This document shows, one piece after another, positions 46,801 through 58,201 of a stretch of DNA of 64,000 nucleotides. The position numbers were made by a program, and so were the translations under genes. Source of the stretch: Burkholderiales bacterium. GTDB taxonomy: Bacteria > Pseudomonadota > Gammaproteobacteria > Burkholderiales > Nitrosomonadaceae. The stretch is from positions 310,001 through 374,000 of the forward strand of contig JABTUQ010000003.1 of NCBI GenBank assembly GCA_015075225.1. Direction: 5' to 3'. The notes under the pieces were generated by a model, which was given only the letters and a program-made list of their open reading frames with translations, was not told where the DNA came from and searched no databases. How positions within the stretch are numbered: position 1 is the stretch's first letter; each line of letters starts with the position of its first letter.

Positions 46801-49800
46801 AACTCGAATGGCAAATTGGATCGCAAAGCCCTGCCTATCCCCGATATCAGTCACCAACTGATACATGAATATGTTGCCCCACGCAATCTGGCTGAAGAAA
46901 TCCTGGCCAATATTTGGGCAGAAGTACTCGGTGTTGAGAAAGTGGGCATTTATGACAACTTCTTCGAACTTGGGGGAGATTCGATTCTAAGTATTCAAAT
47001 GACTAGTCGGGCTCGACAAGCTGGAATTGTCCTTACACCTAAAGAATTTTTTCAGTATCAAACAATAGGCAAACTAGCTGCAAATATTAATAACGTTGGA
47101 GAAACCAAACAACAAATTGCTGAACAGGGGCTAATTACCGGTAGTGTACCTCTGGTGCCAATTCAACATTGGTTTTTTGAGCAAAAATTACCTAATTCGT
47201 ATCATTGGAACCAGTCAATTGTACTGGAAGCGAAGGAAGCTATTGATGCGGATATTTTCGAAAAAATAGTTGAGAAATTAGAACAGCATCATGATGTATT
47301 GCGATCACGTTTTTTTCAGAAAGACGGGCAATGGTATCAAAATTATGTCGCTGAAAAGAGCAAAGGCGTATTTCAGGAGGTAGATCTTTCCAATATATCC
47401 AATGATAAACAGCAAGAGGTAATCGAAGCTCAAGCTACCGAGTGGCAAAGCAGTTTGGATTTGCTTGAAGGTCCCATTTGGCGCATTGTCTGGCTTAATT
47501 TTGGAAGACATCGGGCAGGACGTTTATTGATCATCATCCATCTTAGTTATAGATGGTGTTTCCTGGCGAATTCTACTGGAAGATTTGCAGACTTGTTATC
47601 AGTGGGCACTAAACAAAGAAAAAGCTATAGATTTGCCACCTAAGACAACTTCGTTCAAACGATGGTCGGAATCTTTGTCGGATTATGTAACTAACGGAAT
47701 GCTGAATAGTCAGATTGATTATTGGCAGCATATAGCAGGCGCAAAAGTTATCCCTCTACTTGTAGATAATCCTTCCGGATCAAATATTGAAGCATTTGCT
47801 GATGAAACAATCGTATTTCTAAACAAAACCCAGACGGATGCGTTATTACGAATTGTTCCAGCCGCATACCATACCCAGATCAATGACATTCTTCTTACTG
47901 CACTATTGCAGACATTCTGTGATTGGGCGCATGTCGATTCAATACTGATTAATCTAGAAGGACATGGCCGAGAGGATAATCTTTTCGGAAACATAGACGT
48001 TTCACGTACCGTGGGATGGTTCACCAGCAGCTTTCCTGCATTACTGATTCAACCACATTCTGTTACGCCAAGAAGTCTTATTAAATCAGTCAAAGAAAAG
48101 CTACGCAATATTCCAGATAAAGGATTAGGGTATGGATTATTACGTTATCTCGGCCAGACTGAAATCGTAGAGCAAATTGTAATGAGCTCGCAACCTCAGA
48201 TTAATTTCAATTACCTGGGGCAATTTGATCAAACTTTAGTAGAGAATTCGTTATTCTTTCTTGCGAAAGAATCAATAGGATCTGAACGAGATGGTAAAGG
48301 TACACGTTGCTATGAGCTGGATATCAACGCATGCATTATTGGTAATTGCTTACGTGTAGGATGGACTTATGGTACAGCACGTTATCACAAAAAAACGATT
48401 GAGAAGCTAGCGCTGGCCTACATATCCAACTTGCAAGGGCTTATTCACCATTGTGCGACGCTTGAGAAAGAAGAATTTACTTCGTCTGATTTTCCACTTG
48501 CGCGGCTTAAGCAAGCTGATTTAGACAATATCTTACGCAAGCAGCCGGATATTGAAGATATTTATCCACTGGCTCCTTTGCAGCAGGGGTTGATTTTTCA
48601 CAGTCTATATGCGCCTGAAACTGGCATGTACTGTAATCAATTCAGTTGTACCCTGACAAATGGTCTGAACGTAGAAATTTTCATACAAGCCTGGCGGCAT
48701 CTTGTCGCAAGACATCCGGCGTTGCGTACAGCATTTCTGATAGAGAAAAGAGAACTGCCATTACAGCTGGTGTTCAGTAAGATCGAAATACCGGTGGAGT
48801 ATCTTGACTGGCGCAAGCTCTCTGCCGATGATCAGGTGTCGCACTGGCAGAATTATCTAATTTTAGATCGAAATAAGGCATTTTCTTTTGACCAAGCACC
48901 ATTAATGCGATTCGCACTGATCCAGTGCGCACAGAATCGCTATTATTTTCTTTGGACTCATCATCATGTGCTGCTGGATGGCTGGTGCACACCACTAATC
49001 TTTAAAGAAGTATTCAATATTTATGAAGCATTGCTTAATGGCCATGATATTGCCCCAGCATCTAATAGACTCTATCGCGATTATATCGCTTGGTTACTGA
49101 AGCAGGATCGGTATAGTGCGGAAAATTATTGGAAAAGAACGCTCAGCGGTTTTTCTACCTGCACATCATTAGGTGTTGCTGATCATATCATCTCAAATAC
49201 AGTTAGTCAGGATGATTTCTCAACTTATAGCTTTGCTATTACAACGAGCCATACATCCCATCTAACTGACTATACTAAATATCATCAGCTTACCTTGAAT
49301 ACCCTGATACAAGGTGCATGGGCTTTATTGCTTAGCCACTACAGTGGTGATCAAGATGTCGTGTTCGGAATTACAGTCTCCGGACGGCCAGCAGATCTTG
49401 CTGGAGTAGATCAAATGATCGGTCTATTTATTAATACAGTACCGCTCCGAGTAAAAATACAACCGGAAGTATCTACCATAAGCTGGCTTCGTACCTTATT
49501 CCAAAAAAATCAGGATATACGTCAGTACGAATACGTACCCTTGGTAGATATCCAGAAACGGAGTGATATCCCACGTGGACAACCGTTATTTGAGAGTCTA
49601 TTGGTTTTTGAAAACTATCCGGTAGATTGGGCAATTGAAAGTTATGCGGAAACAATTGGTATACAGGATATTACTTTCAAGGAGCAGACAAACTACCCAC
49701 TTGTGGTAACAGCTATGTGTCTACCTGGGGAAGGCTTAACACTATGTTTTAACTATAAAATAATTTATTCACTCAATCGACGATTGTCCGTATGGGGAGG

Positions 49801-51778
49801 ACACTTCCAGCGGTTACTGGAAGGATTGTCTCTTCACCGGATAAATGCTTGGTAGATCTGGCCTTTACTCCCAGATGTTGAACGAAACCAGTTATTGGGA
49901 TGGAATGCGACTGGAGTGGTTTATTCGGGAGAAGAATGTCTTCACCAGCTGTTTGAAGCACAAGTAGAGAAGAATCCGGATGCGATAGCGGTTGTATTCG
50001 AAGACCAGCAGCTGACCTACGGGCAGCTGAATGCCAAGGTCAACCGGCTGGCCCATTATCTGCGGGCACAAGGAGTCGGCCCGGAAGTGCTGGTCGGTAT
50101 CTGTGTCGAGCGCTCTCTGAAAATGGTGATTGGCATACTGAGCATATTGAAAGCAGGTGGTGCATATATGCCAATCGATCCAGATTATCCGCGGGAACGG
50201 ATTGCCTTCATGCTGGGAGATGCACGACCTGTTTTAAGTCTCATCCATACAGCGACCCGAGAAGTGCTGCCTGAAGGTATCTCTGTTGTTGATATGGATG
50301 AGCAATGGCAAGCCATAGCACAGTTCAGCGAAGATAATCCGCCCAATCTCAGTCAGGTACAAAACCTGGCTTATGTCATCTATACCTCGGGATCAACAGG
50401 CAGACCTAAAGGGACCTTGGTGACTCATTTGAATGCTCTGCGTTTATTTAGCAATACACAAAATGAGTTCACTTTTAGTGACAAGGATGTATGGACGCTG
50501 TTTCATTCCAGTGCTTTTGATTTTTCGGTATGGGAACTGTGGGGAGCACTGATCTTTGGTGGAAAACTGGTTGTTGTACCTTACTGGGTTAGCCGTTCTC
50601 CAGAAGAATTTTATCGTCTGTTGTGTGAGCAAGCGGTTACGGTGCTCAATCTGATACCTTCTGCATTTCGTTCTTTAATTCATGAAGCGGTATTGGCTCA
50701 TAATGGGGGTAAGCAGCGCCATGCATTGCGTTTAATTATTTTTGGTGGCGAGGCACTGGAATTACAGCACCTTAAATCCTGGTTTGATCATTTTGGATAT
50801 GACCAACCCCAACTGGTCAACATGTACGGTATTACGGAAACGACTGTACATGTCACCCGTTATCCAATTTATCAGGATTCGCTTCAGAAAATGTCGGGAA
50901 GTCCGATTGGCCGGCCTATCGAAGATTTACAGGCATATATTCTGGACAGATATTTTAATTTGCAACCGATTGGTGTGCCAGGTGGACTGTATATCGGTGG
51001 TGCGGGATTAGCTCGAGGCTATCTGGATCGCCCAGATCTCACAGCGGAGCGGTTTATTCCCAATCCATTCAGCGGGCAGCCCGGCGAGCGGCTGTATCGT
51101 ACCGGCGATCTGGCACGTTATCGTGTGGATGGGAATATCGAATATCTGGGTCGCACTGATCATCAGGTGAAGATTCGCGGATTTCGGATCGAGCTGGGTG
51201 AGATCGAAGCAGCGTTATTGGGCCATGAAGGAATCAAGGAAGCAATCGTCATTGTACGTGAAGACAACCCGGAAGATAAGCGGCTGGTAGCCTATATTAT
51301 AGGTAACGAATCAGCTCCCGATATAGAAGCGATTCGCACCCACCTTAGAACAAGTCTGCCGGATTACATGGTTCCGTCAGCCTTTGTGTTTCTTGATCAT
51401 TTTCCTCTGACACCCAACGGCAAGCTGGATCGCAAAGCGCTGCCAGCTCCTGATGTCAGTGAGCAGTTGACATATGAATATGTCGCTCCGCGCAATCCGA
51501 CTGAAGCAATCCTGGCTGATATCTGGGCAGAAGTACTCGGTATCGAGAAAGTCGGCATATACGACAATTTCTTCGAACTCGGTGGTGATTCATTGTTAGT
51601 AATGCAAATTATATTAAGAGTTAGTGCTCAATTTAAAACCAAAATACCAGTTCGTGCGATGTTTAAAGAAGGGACAGTTGAAGCGTTAGCAAAGACGGTC
51701 GAAGCTGTTTACTGGTTAGCCAAGCAAAATAAAGAAGATATTAGAAATAAGAAAGATTATGAAGAATTTGAATTATAA
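43843..51778 (+). pseudogene. NRPS, two modules (C-A-PCP-E-C-A-PCP), frameshifted in the E domain
   Basis: Three pieces make one gene. Piece one (to 47643): condensation (HHIVADRW near residue 178), adenylation (HTSGSTGKPKG near 651; code by eye D-S-V-L-L-A-E-V-W, unassigned), PCP (LGGDSILS near 1043), start of an epimerisation domain. Piece two (47543-49855): rest of the epimerase (NYLGQFDQ) and a condensation domain with HHHVLLDGW. Piece three (49895-51778): adenylation with code D-F-W-N-I-G-M-V-H, the classic threonine code, and a PCP. Breaks: a 2-bp deletion at 47540-47543 inside the epimerase HHxxxDG motif, and a compensating -1/+1 pair near 49822 and 49861. ATG 43843 follows AAGGAAGG. 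No thioesterase ends it. Confidence 0.88.
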
Positions 51779-51823
51779 AAAACTAGTAAGTAGCTGTGTT
51801 TGTAAATAAGTAGACGAATTTAG

Positions 51824-51905
51824 AAGGGAGTTTTTAGAATGAACAAAGAATCACTTCAAATTATAAGGGAGTTTTTAGAATGAACAAAGAATCACTTCAA
51901 ATTAT
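51824..51905 (+). repeat. 41-bp tandem duplication covering the receptor start codon
   Basis: Two exact 41-bp units (51824-51864 and 51865-51905) each hold AAGGGAG, ATG and the codons MNKESLQII. The first ATG (51839) opens a 14-codon frame that ends in TGA overlapping the second ATG (ATGA at 51880-51883). The second ATG reads into the TonB receptor. The duplication thus doubles the ribosome site and adds a short coupled leader frame. Confidence 0.9.
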
Positions 51906-54069
51906 TTTAGCCGCAATGCTGCTGAATTCAGATTATTTATTAGCAGAGAGTAGCTTACAAATACAGCAAAATAGTGATAGTGCGAAACATTATTTAATAT
52001 CCCAAGCAACGAAGGACGATACGGGGCCAGTTGAATTACCAGAAGTCAAGGTAACTGGCTCCATGGGTCCGGATACACCTGGCAATCCAAGCTATACACG
52101 CACTAATGCGTCAACGGCGACTAAATCCAATCTGCCTCTGATGAAAACCCCGATTTCGGTGCAGGTGATACCGCGTGCAGTGATGGAAGATCAGCAAGCG
52201 ATTCAGGTCGAGGATGCGATTAAAAACGTCAGTGGCGTATTTCCGGGGTTCACTTTCGGTGGATTGTCTGAAGAATTCATGATCCGGGGTTTTAATACCG
52301 GCTATTTAAGTTACCGTGATGGATTCCGCTTTCCGGGCGCACGACTATCGTTAGCCAATATCGAACGTGTCGAAGTGGTAAAGGGGGCGGCGGCCAATCT
52401 TTATGGTCGTATCGAGCCGGGTGGCATGATCAACCTGATCACCAAACGACCACAGGCTGAATCCTACTATATGTTGAATCAGCAATTTGGTTCATACGGC
52501 CAGTACCAGACGCGAGCTGATGCGACTGGCGCTCTTAACGAAAGTGGCACATTGCTTTATCGCCTCAACCTGGAATATTTGAATAAAGATTCATTCCGTG
52601 ATTTTAATTTTCATGAGCGCATTTTTGTTGCACCCTCAGTCACCTGGAAAATTACCCCAAGTACTCAGCTCGATGTGGATTTTATGTACTCCAACGAAGA
52701 TTTCCTGGAAGATTACGGTATTGTGGCACTTGGCAACCGTCCGGCCAAAATCCCGAAATCACGCTTTCTGGGAGAACCTGATTTAGATAAATCTACACTG
52801 CAACTATATAACACTGCCGCTACTTTAACCCACGCATTTAATGATGACTGGCAAGTGCGTACTCGCTTCAATCATTTACGCCGGGATACGGTTGACCCAC
52901 AAACCTCTGGAAATAATCTGAATGAATTGACAGGTGAGTTACAAAGAAGATTTTATTCAGGTAATGGTACCAATGATGTCTATATGGGTACAGTAGATGT
53001 CACCGGCCGTTTTCATACTGCGGGTATTGAGCACAATATACTGGCTGGCTGGGATTACTATGGCCAATTTGGCTCTGTTAAAGCGATTAGTCTGGATGCT
53101 GGTTCAATTAATATTTTCAAACCTCAATACAGAAATATCAATCTGACATTACAACCTTATAACAGATTTATAGATCAGAAGATTGAATGGAATGGCGTGT
53201 ATTTCCAGGATCAGATTACACTGTTCGATAAGCTGCATATTATGGGAGGTGGGCGCTATGACTGGGCTTCACAAGAAACCGGTTCTGTTTCAGGTGTAGA
53301 CCAATCGTTGGCAGATGCTAGAGCGGCAAGTAACAAAATCAATAGTGCACGTTTCAGCCCACGTGCAGGGATTGTTTATCAACCGTGGAAATGGCTGTCA
53401 TTTTACGGCAATTATGTACAGTCGTTGGGAACGGCTAATGCCGCATTCGATGTCAATGGTAATGTCCTCAAACCGCAAATCGGTGAGCAGTTCGAGGGTG
53501 GATTCAAAACTTCCTTCTTCGATGGTCGACTCAATTCGAACGTGGCCTATTACCATCTGACCAAAAAGAATCTGGCCGTATCGGTACCGGGACAGCCGTA
53601 CTCGATCCCTATCGGCCAGGCACGCAGCCAGGGGGTGGAAGTGGATATTTCCGGGCAGGTGGCCCGGGGGCTGGATCTGATCCTGACTTATGCCTATACC
53701 GACGCCGAAGTGCTGGAAGGTGCCAATAAAGGTAACCGGTTGTGGAATGTGCCCAAACATGCCGGCAGTCTGTGGGCACATTACGACGTGCAGTACGAGC
53801 CACTGCGCGGACTGAGCATCGGGGCCGGCATCTATGCACAGGGCAAACGCCCGGGTGATCCGGCCAATACCTATTTCTTGCCGGCACAAGCACGTGTCGA
53901 TGCCATGGTACGCTACCGCCCGCCCGTCCTGAAGTCACGCCTCAGTTTGCAGCTCAATGCCTACAATCTGGCAAATGAAACCCTGTATGGGGGTACATTG
54001 GGTAACCGTTTCTCTGTAAATGTTGGTGTCCCGCGTACCTTCGTTGGCTCAATCCGCTATGAGATGTAA
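51880..54069 (+). CDS. TonB-dependent siderophore receptor
   Basis: A 729-residue outer-membrane receptor expected to import a ferric siderophore. A TonB-box-like stretch (ELPEVKVTG near 52-60) is followed by the plug domain (KTPISVQVIPRAVMEDQ, MIRGFNTGYLSYRDGFR, NIERVEVVKGAAANLYG), then a beta-barrel ending in an aromatic-rich strand (FVGSIRYEM). The N-terminal signal peptide is weak (MNKESLQIILAAMLLNSDYLLA). It lies between NRPS genes, which suggests that the product is a siderophore or that the uptake system was acquired with it. Confidence 0.93.
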   Translation: MNKESLQIILAAMLLNSDYLLAESSLQIQQNSDSAKHYLISQATKDDTGPVELPEVKVTGSMGPDTPGNPSYTRTNASTATKSNLPLMKTPISVQVIPRAVMEDQQAIQVEDAIKNVSGVFPGFTFGGLSEEFMIRGFNTGYLSYRDGFRFPGARLSLANIERVEVVKGAAANLYGRIEPGGMINLITKRPQAESYYMLNQQFGSYGQYQTRADATGALNESGTLLYRLNLEYLNKDSFRDFNFHERIFVAPSVTWKITPSTQLDVDFMYSNEDFLEDYGIVALGNRPAKIPKSRFLGEPDLDKSTLQLYNTAATLTHAFNDDWQVRTRFNHLRRDTVDPQTSGNNLNELTGELQRRFYSGNGTNDVYMGTVDVTGRFHTAGIEHNILAGWDYYGQFGSVKAISLDAGSINIFKPQYRNINLTLQPYNRFIDQKIEWNGVYFQDQITLFDKLHIMGGGRYDWASQETGSVSGVDQSLADARAASNKINSARFSPRAGIVYQPWKWLSFYGNYVQSLGTANAAFDVNGNVLKPQIGEQFEGGFKTSFFDGRLNSNVAYYHLTKKNLAVSVPGQPYSIPIGQARSQGVEVDISGQVARGLDLILTYAYTDAEVLEGANKGNRLWNVPKHAGSLWAHYDVQYEPLRGLSIGAGIYAQGKRPGDPANTYFLPAQARVDAMVRYRPPVLKSRLSLQLNAYNLANETLYGGTLGNRFSVNVGVPRTFVGSIRYEM

Positions 54070-54156
54070 CGGTAACGTTGATTACCCGATGTAACCAACT
54101 GAATACTTTTCATTAATCCTGTTGCAGTTGTTTCCGGTTTTCTCATTATCCAGCTT

Positions 54157-55374
54157 ATGCGCTCTTTACTGGTTTATATCCATCGCTATACCGGGTTGTT
54201 GCTAGTCCCGTTTCTGATCATCGTCGGATTGACTGGCAGTGTACTGGCGTTTAATCAGGAGTTAGATCGTTGGCTGAATCCGGTATTGCTGACAGTACCA
54301 ACTCCGAAAAAATCGGATATGCAACGGCTCGATCCATTTACTTTGGGTGAACACATTGAGCGACAAGAATCACGAGCGCGAATTGACTGGATCAACCTGA
54401 ATTATGAAGCTGGTCAAACATACCGTTTCTTTTTAGTGCCCCGGATTAATCCGAAAACAAATCAGTTGTTCGAGCTTCCATATAACGAAGTCTATCTGAA
54501 CCCCTATACCGGTGAACGAACGGGAACACGCACCTGGGGAGAAGTATCGCTGGCTGAAGAAAACATCATGCCATTTCTGTACCGGTTGCATTACACACTG
54601 GCATTACCCAAACACATTGTCATGTTTGGTACTTATGCTTTAGGTGTGGCAGCACTACTGTGGTTCTTCGACTGTTTCGTCGGGTTTTATCTGACGTTGC
54701 CGCCGGGGAGGAAACGATCCGGTCAACCTGATCCGCGAACACAACACTCTTACCCTTTCTGGCAGCGCTGGAAAGCAGCCTGGCAGATCAAACCCAGCCG
54801 CTTTAACTACGATCTGCATCGCGCCAGTGGATTATGGCTGTGGCCGCTGCTGCTGATATTGGCCTGGTCAGGCATCGCTTTCAACCTGAAGGAAGTGTAT
54901 CAGCCAGTCATGAGTACAGTGCTGAATATGCGCGGACAGGAAGACTTGCCTGTAAGAGATACTCCGGTGGAAACGCCTCAGCTGGATTGGCGTGAAGCCT
55001 ATCGACATGGACAGCACTATATCTATCAGGCAGGCATGCAATATGGTTTTAACGTGGAACGCGAGCAGGTACTCTCGCTTGATCGTATGCACGGTGTCTA
55101 CCGTTATCGTGTGAAAACCAATCAGGATTGGGGAAAATATGGTGCAACCGTCGTGACACTGGATGCTGATACCGGCGCACTTATTTCTCTTACCTTGCCT
55201 GAGACCGATTCCATTGGTGATATCGTCCACCGCTGGATTACCTGGCTACATACCGCACGTGTTTTTGGCTTGCCGATGCAGTTATTGATCTGCATGACCG
55301 GGCTGATCGTTGCCACGCTTTCGATCACCGGAGTCGTGATCTGGCAGAGAAAGCGTAAAGCGCATAAACCGTGA
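54157..55374 (+). CDS. PepSY-associated membrane protein, probable ferrisiderophore reductase
   Basis: A 405-residue inner-membrane protein of the PepSY_TM family. Four membrane segments: about 10-33 (GLLLVPFLIIVGLTGSVLAF), about 145-180, about 225-245 (GLWLWPLLLILAWSGIAF) and about 370-395. Conserved histidines (HRYTG, LHYTL, LHRASG, WLHTAR) may bind haem. Members often sit beside TonB siderophore receptors and are thought to help release iron; here the receptor gene is 87 bp upstream. The function is inferred from this context. Confidence 0.85.
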   Translation: MRSLLVYIHRYTGLLLVPFLIIVGLTGSVLAFNQELDRWLNPVLLTVPTPKKSDMQRLDPFTLGEHIERQESRARIDWINLNYEAGQTYRFFLVPRINPKTNQLFELPYNEVYLNPYTGERTGTRTWGEVSLAEENIMPFLYRLHYTLALPKHIVMFGTYALGVAALLWFFDCFVGFYLTLPPGRKRSGQPDPRTQHSYPFWQRWKAAWQIKPSRFNYDLHRASGLWLWPLLLILAWSGIAFNLKEVYQPVMSTVLNMRGQEDLPVRDTPVETPQLDWREAYRHGQHYIYQAGMQYGFNVEREQVLSLDRMHGVYRYRVKTNQDWGKYGATVVTLDADTGALISLTLPETDSIGDIVHRWITWLHTARVFGLPMQLLICMTGLIVATLSITGVVIWQRKRKAHKP

Positions 55375-56690
55375 TTGGCTAAGCAAATGCAATCTGCTAG
55401 AAAAATAACAACAAATCCTGATATGTCATGAATTTACCGGAAATTCTCATGGGCTTGTATGCCATAACAATTATTTGAACTGGGAATTGTTAGGAGTACC
55501 TACGATGTTGGATGAACTGATACTGGAGTTGAAGCAAAAAGATGTGCATTTATATCTGCAAGATGGCAAGTTGCGGTGTAAAGCACCACCTTCTATTTTG
55601 AATTCTGAACTGAAATCGACACTGCAAAACTATAGAGCAGAGTTAACTAGCTATCTCTCTGAGGTGCAACAACACAATCAAAAGAGTTATCCGATACATG
55701 CGATATCACGGAATAGCTACTGTCCACTTTCTTTTGCGCAACAGCGATTATGGACATTAGCCCAATTTAATCCGTGTAGTGTGGCGTATAACATTCCCTC
55801 TGCTCTGCGACTGATCGGTCATTTAGATATTGGAATACTGGAGCGAAGTCTGAATGAGATTGTTTGCCGCCATGAAGTGCTGCGTACGACGTTTGATATG
55901 CATGATGGACAGCCGGTACAAGTGATTGCACCTGTTCTGGAATTGGATATAGCTGTTGCTGATCTCAGCCAGCTGTCAGGAGATCAGCGTAAAAATGAGG
56001 TTGACCGTTATCTGAGGGAAAAAGCCTGTCGGTCTTTTGATCTGGCGACAGGGCCACTTGTGCGAGCAATGCTCCTGTCTCTGGGAATCTCTGTTTCTTC
56101 TGGCCATGCGGAGCATGTTCTGCTCTTTTCGATGCACCATATTATTTCAGACGGCTGGTCGACCGGGGTTCTGGTACGTGAATTTGTTGCGTTGTACGAA
56201 GCATTTAGGGCAGGGCAGTCTTCACCACTGCCGGAACTGACGATTCAGTATGCAGATTATGCAGCCTGGCAGAGAGAGTGGTTGCAGGATGAGCGGCTGA
56301 TACAACAACTGGATTACTGGAAACAGCAGCTTGCCGGGACACCAGCTGTACTGGAATTGCCTACCGACCGGTCCAGACCTGCTGTGCAGAGTTATCAGGG
56401 TGCCGACTATCGTTTTACGATATCAAAAAATATCACAGCACAATTAAACGCACTGAGTCAGCAGCAGGGAGTAACCCTGTTCATGACCTTGCTGACTGCT
56501 TTCAACATCTTACTCTCTCGTTACAGCAATCAGCATGATATTTGTGTTGGCACACCTGTTGCCAATCGCAACCGGATAGAAATTGAAGGATTGATTGGTT
56601 TCTTTGTTAACACGTTGATACTGCGTACAGATCTCTCAGGTAATCCGGCATTTACCCAATTGCTAAAGAAGGTGAAGGCAGTATGCCTAG

Positions 56691-58201
56691 CAGCCTGTCG
56701 GACTTGATTTTGTTTGAACGACACAAAGTGATTTTGCTGAAAAAGTGTCAAAAAGGTCATTTTTGACGGTTTCCTGTTTTGCTCAATTTCCCATTTGAAG
56801 ACGCAATGAGGCCATGCGTTCCAAATTCCACGCCAGGCAAACCAGGGTCCACTCTCCATGACCTTATTCAGGCCACGCAGTGAGAATTGCCGGAATCCCA
56901 TCACGGATTTGATGATGCCAAACACGGGTCTGACGGTTTGTTTGCGTAGTGCGTACAGTTTGCGCCTGCCTGGCTTTCGTTTGTGTGCCATGCGTTGTGC
57001 CGGACTGGCATTGTCCGGCAAGCAGGCTCGGCTCGGTAAAACGTTCAAACGGGCCAGGGGTGGTGTGATTCGCGTCCGACTGCCATCAGTGGTTCAATGT
57101 CGTGTGTTTCACAGGCAGCCGCATTGGCTGCGCTGTAAAAGCCGTTATCGGTCAGTAAATGTTCGATCTTCCCCAGTGCGGCGGGTAATGTGTCAGCTGA
57201 TTGAGCATCGGTTTGACCTGTTCCCGATCGTTGCAGGCTGGGTGTGACTGCCGGTGCAACGATTAGCATGCTGTTTGTATCAACGGCCGCCTGGGCATTG
57301 TAAGCCTGTTCAAATCCTCCACCGGAGGTGGGCACGATGCGCGATTCCTCGTCTGTCAGGTTGATCTGGTCTTTGTTTGTCGGCCCGACTGCAGGCGGTG
57401 CGGGTGGTTTGCCACCCGGTTTTGCCACCGATCCTGGCTTTTTCTTCCCGCCGTACCAGTTTGTCCTGATAGTCAGCCAGTTCCCGTGCATAACGCGTTC
57501 TTTGCGCGCACTTCAATCTTTGCCCGGGCTTGTGCCAGGGCGGCAAGACGTTTCCGTCGCGCGATTTCTTCCGGCAGCTCCATGCGCTATCCGGCACAGC
57601 ACTCTGATCCGCCTGTTCTGCCTGCATCAGCAATTGCTGCACTTCCTGGCGCAGTTGCGGTTCCAGCTTGTCAATGTGCCTGTAAGAGAAGGCGCTATGG
57701 CGCGAGGCATTGGCGTGTATTTTGCTGCCATCCAGACTGATTGTTCCAGCTTATGCAGCTGCATCTCGCATGCAACCTGCAATACCTGCACAAACAGTTC
57801 GGAAAATCTATTCAAAAACGCCGACGGAAGGTTGCCAGCGTGTCATGGTCAGGATGCTGGTTGGCCGCAATAAGAAAAGCCAGCGAATCGTAAGTAGCTC
57901 GCTCAATCTTACGGCTGGAAAACACCCCGTTGCATAGCCGTAAACCAGCAGTGCCAGCAGCATATTGGGATGATAGGCTGCACTGCCACGCCCGGCATAG
58001 TCTCGTTCTAAGCTGCGTTGTGGAAAGATTTTCCACCACTTCAACAATAAACGCGCCAGATGATTCTCCGGCAGCCATTCATCTACAGAGGGTGGCAGTA
58101 AACAGCCCGTACCACGATCTACCGGACGAAAGCGACTCATATCAATATCCCGCAAACAGAAAAAACATATTATCCCTTAATCTGTAAAGTCCGACAGGCT
58201 G
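56691..58201 (-). mobile_element. IS1182-family insertion sequence, 1,511 bp
   Basis: The ends are perfect 15-bp inverted repeats: CAGCCTGTCGGACTT at 56691 and AAGTCCGACAGGCTG ending at 58201. CTAG stands on both sides (56687-56690 and 58202-58205) as a 4-bp target duplication. The element lies inside an NRPS condensation domain in the opposite direction. Taking out the element and one CTAG restores the reading frame (CTA GAT GCC CAA). Confidence 0.93.
56783..58140 (-). pseudogene. IS1182-family transposase, several frameshifts
   Basis: From ATG 58140 (MSRFRPVDRGTGCLLPPSVD) the conserved N-terminus is readable, then the frame jumps several times: HLARFIVEVVENL, AAYHPNMLLALLVYGYATG, IERATYDSLAFL, DHDTLATFRRRF. 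The central INLTDEESRIVPTSGGGF and EQAYNAQAAVDTNSM and the C-terminal VRPVFGIIKSVMGFRQFSLR follow, ending at about 56783 (LERMASLRLQMGN). At least four frame changes mean it makes no active transposase as written. Confidence 0.85.
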
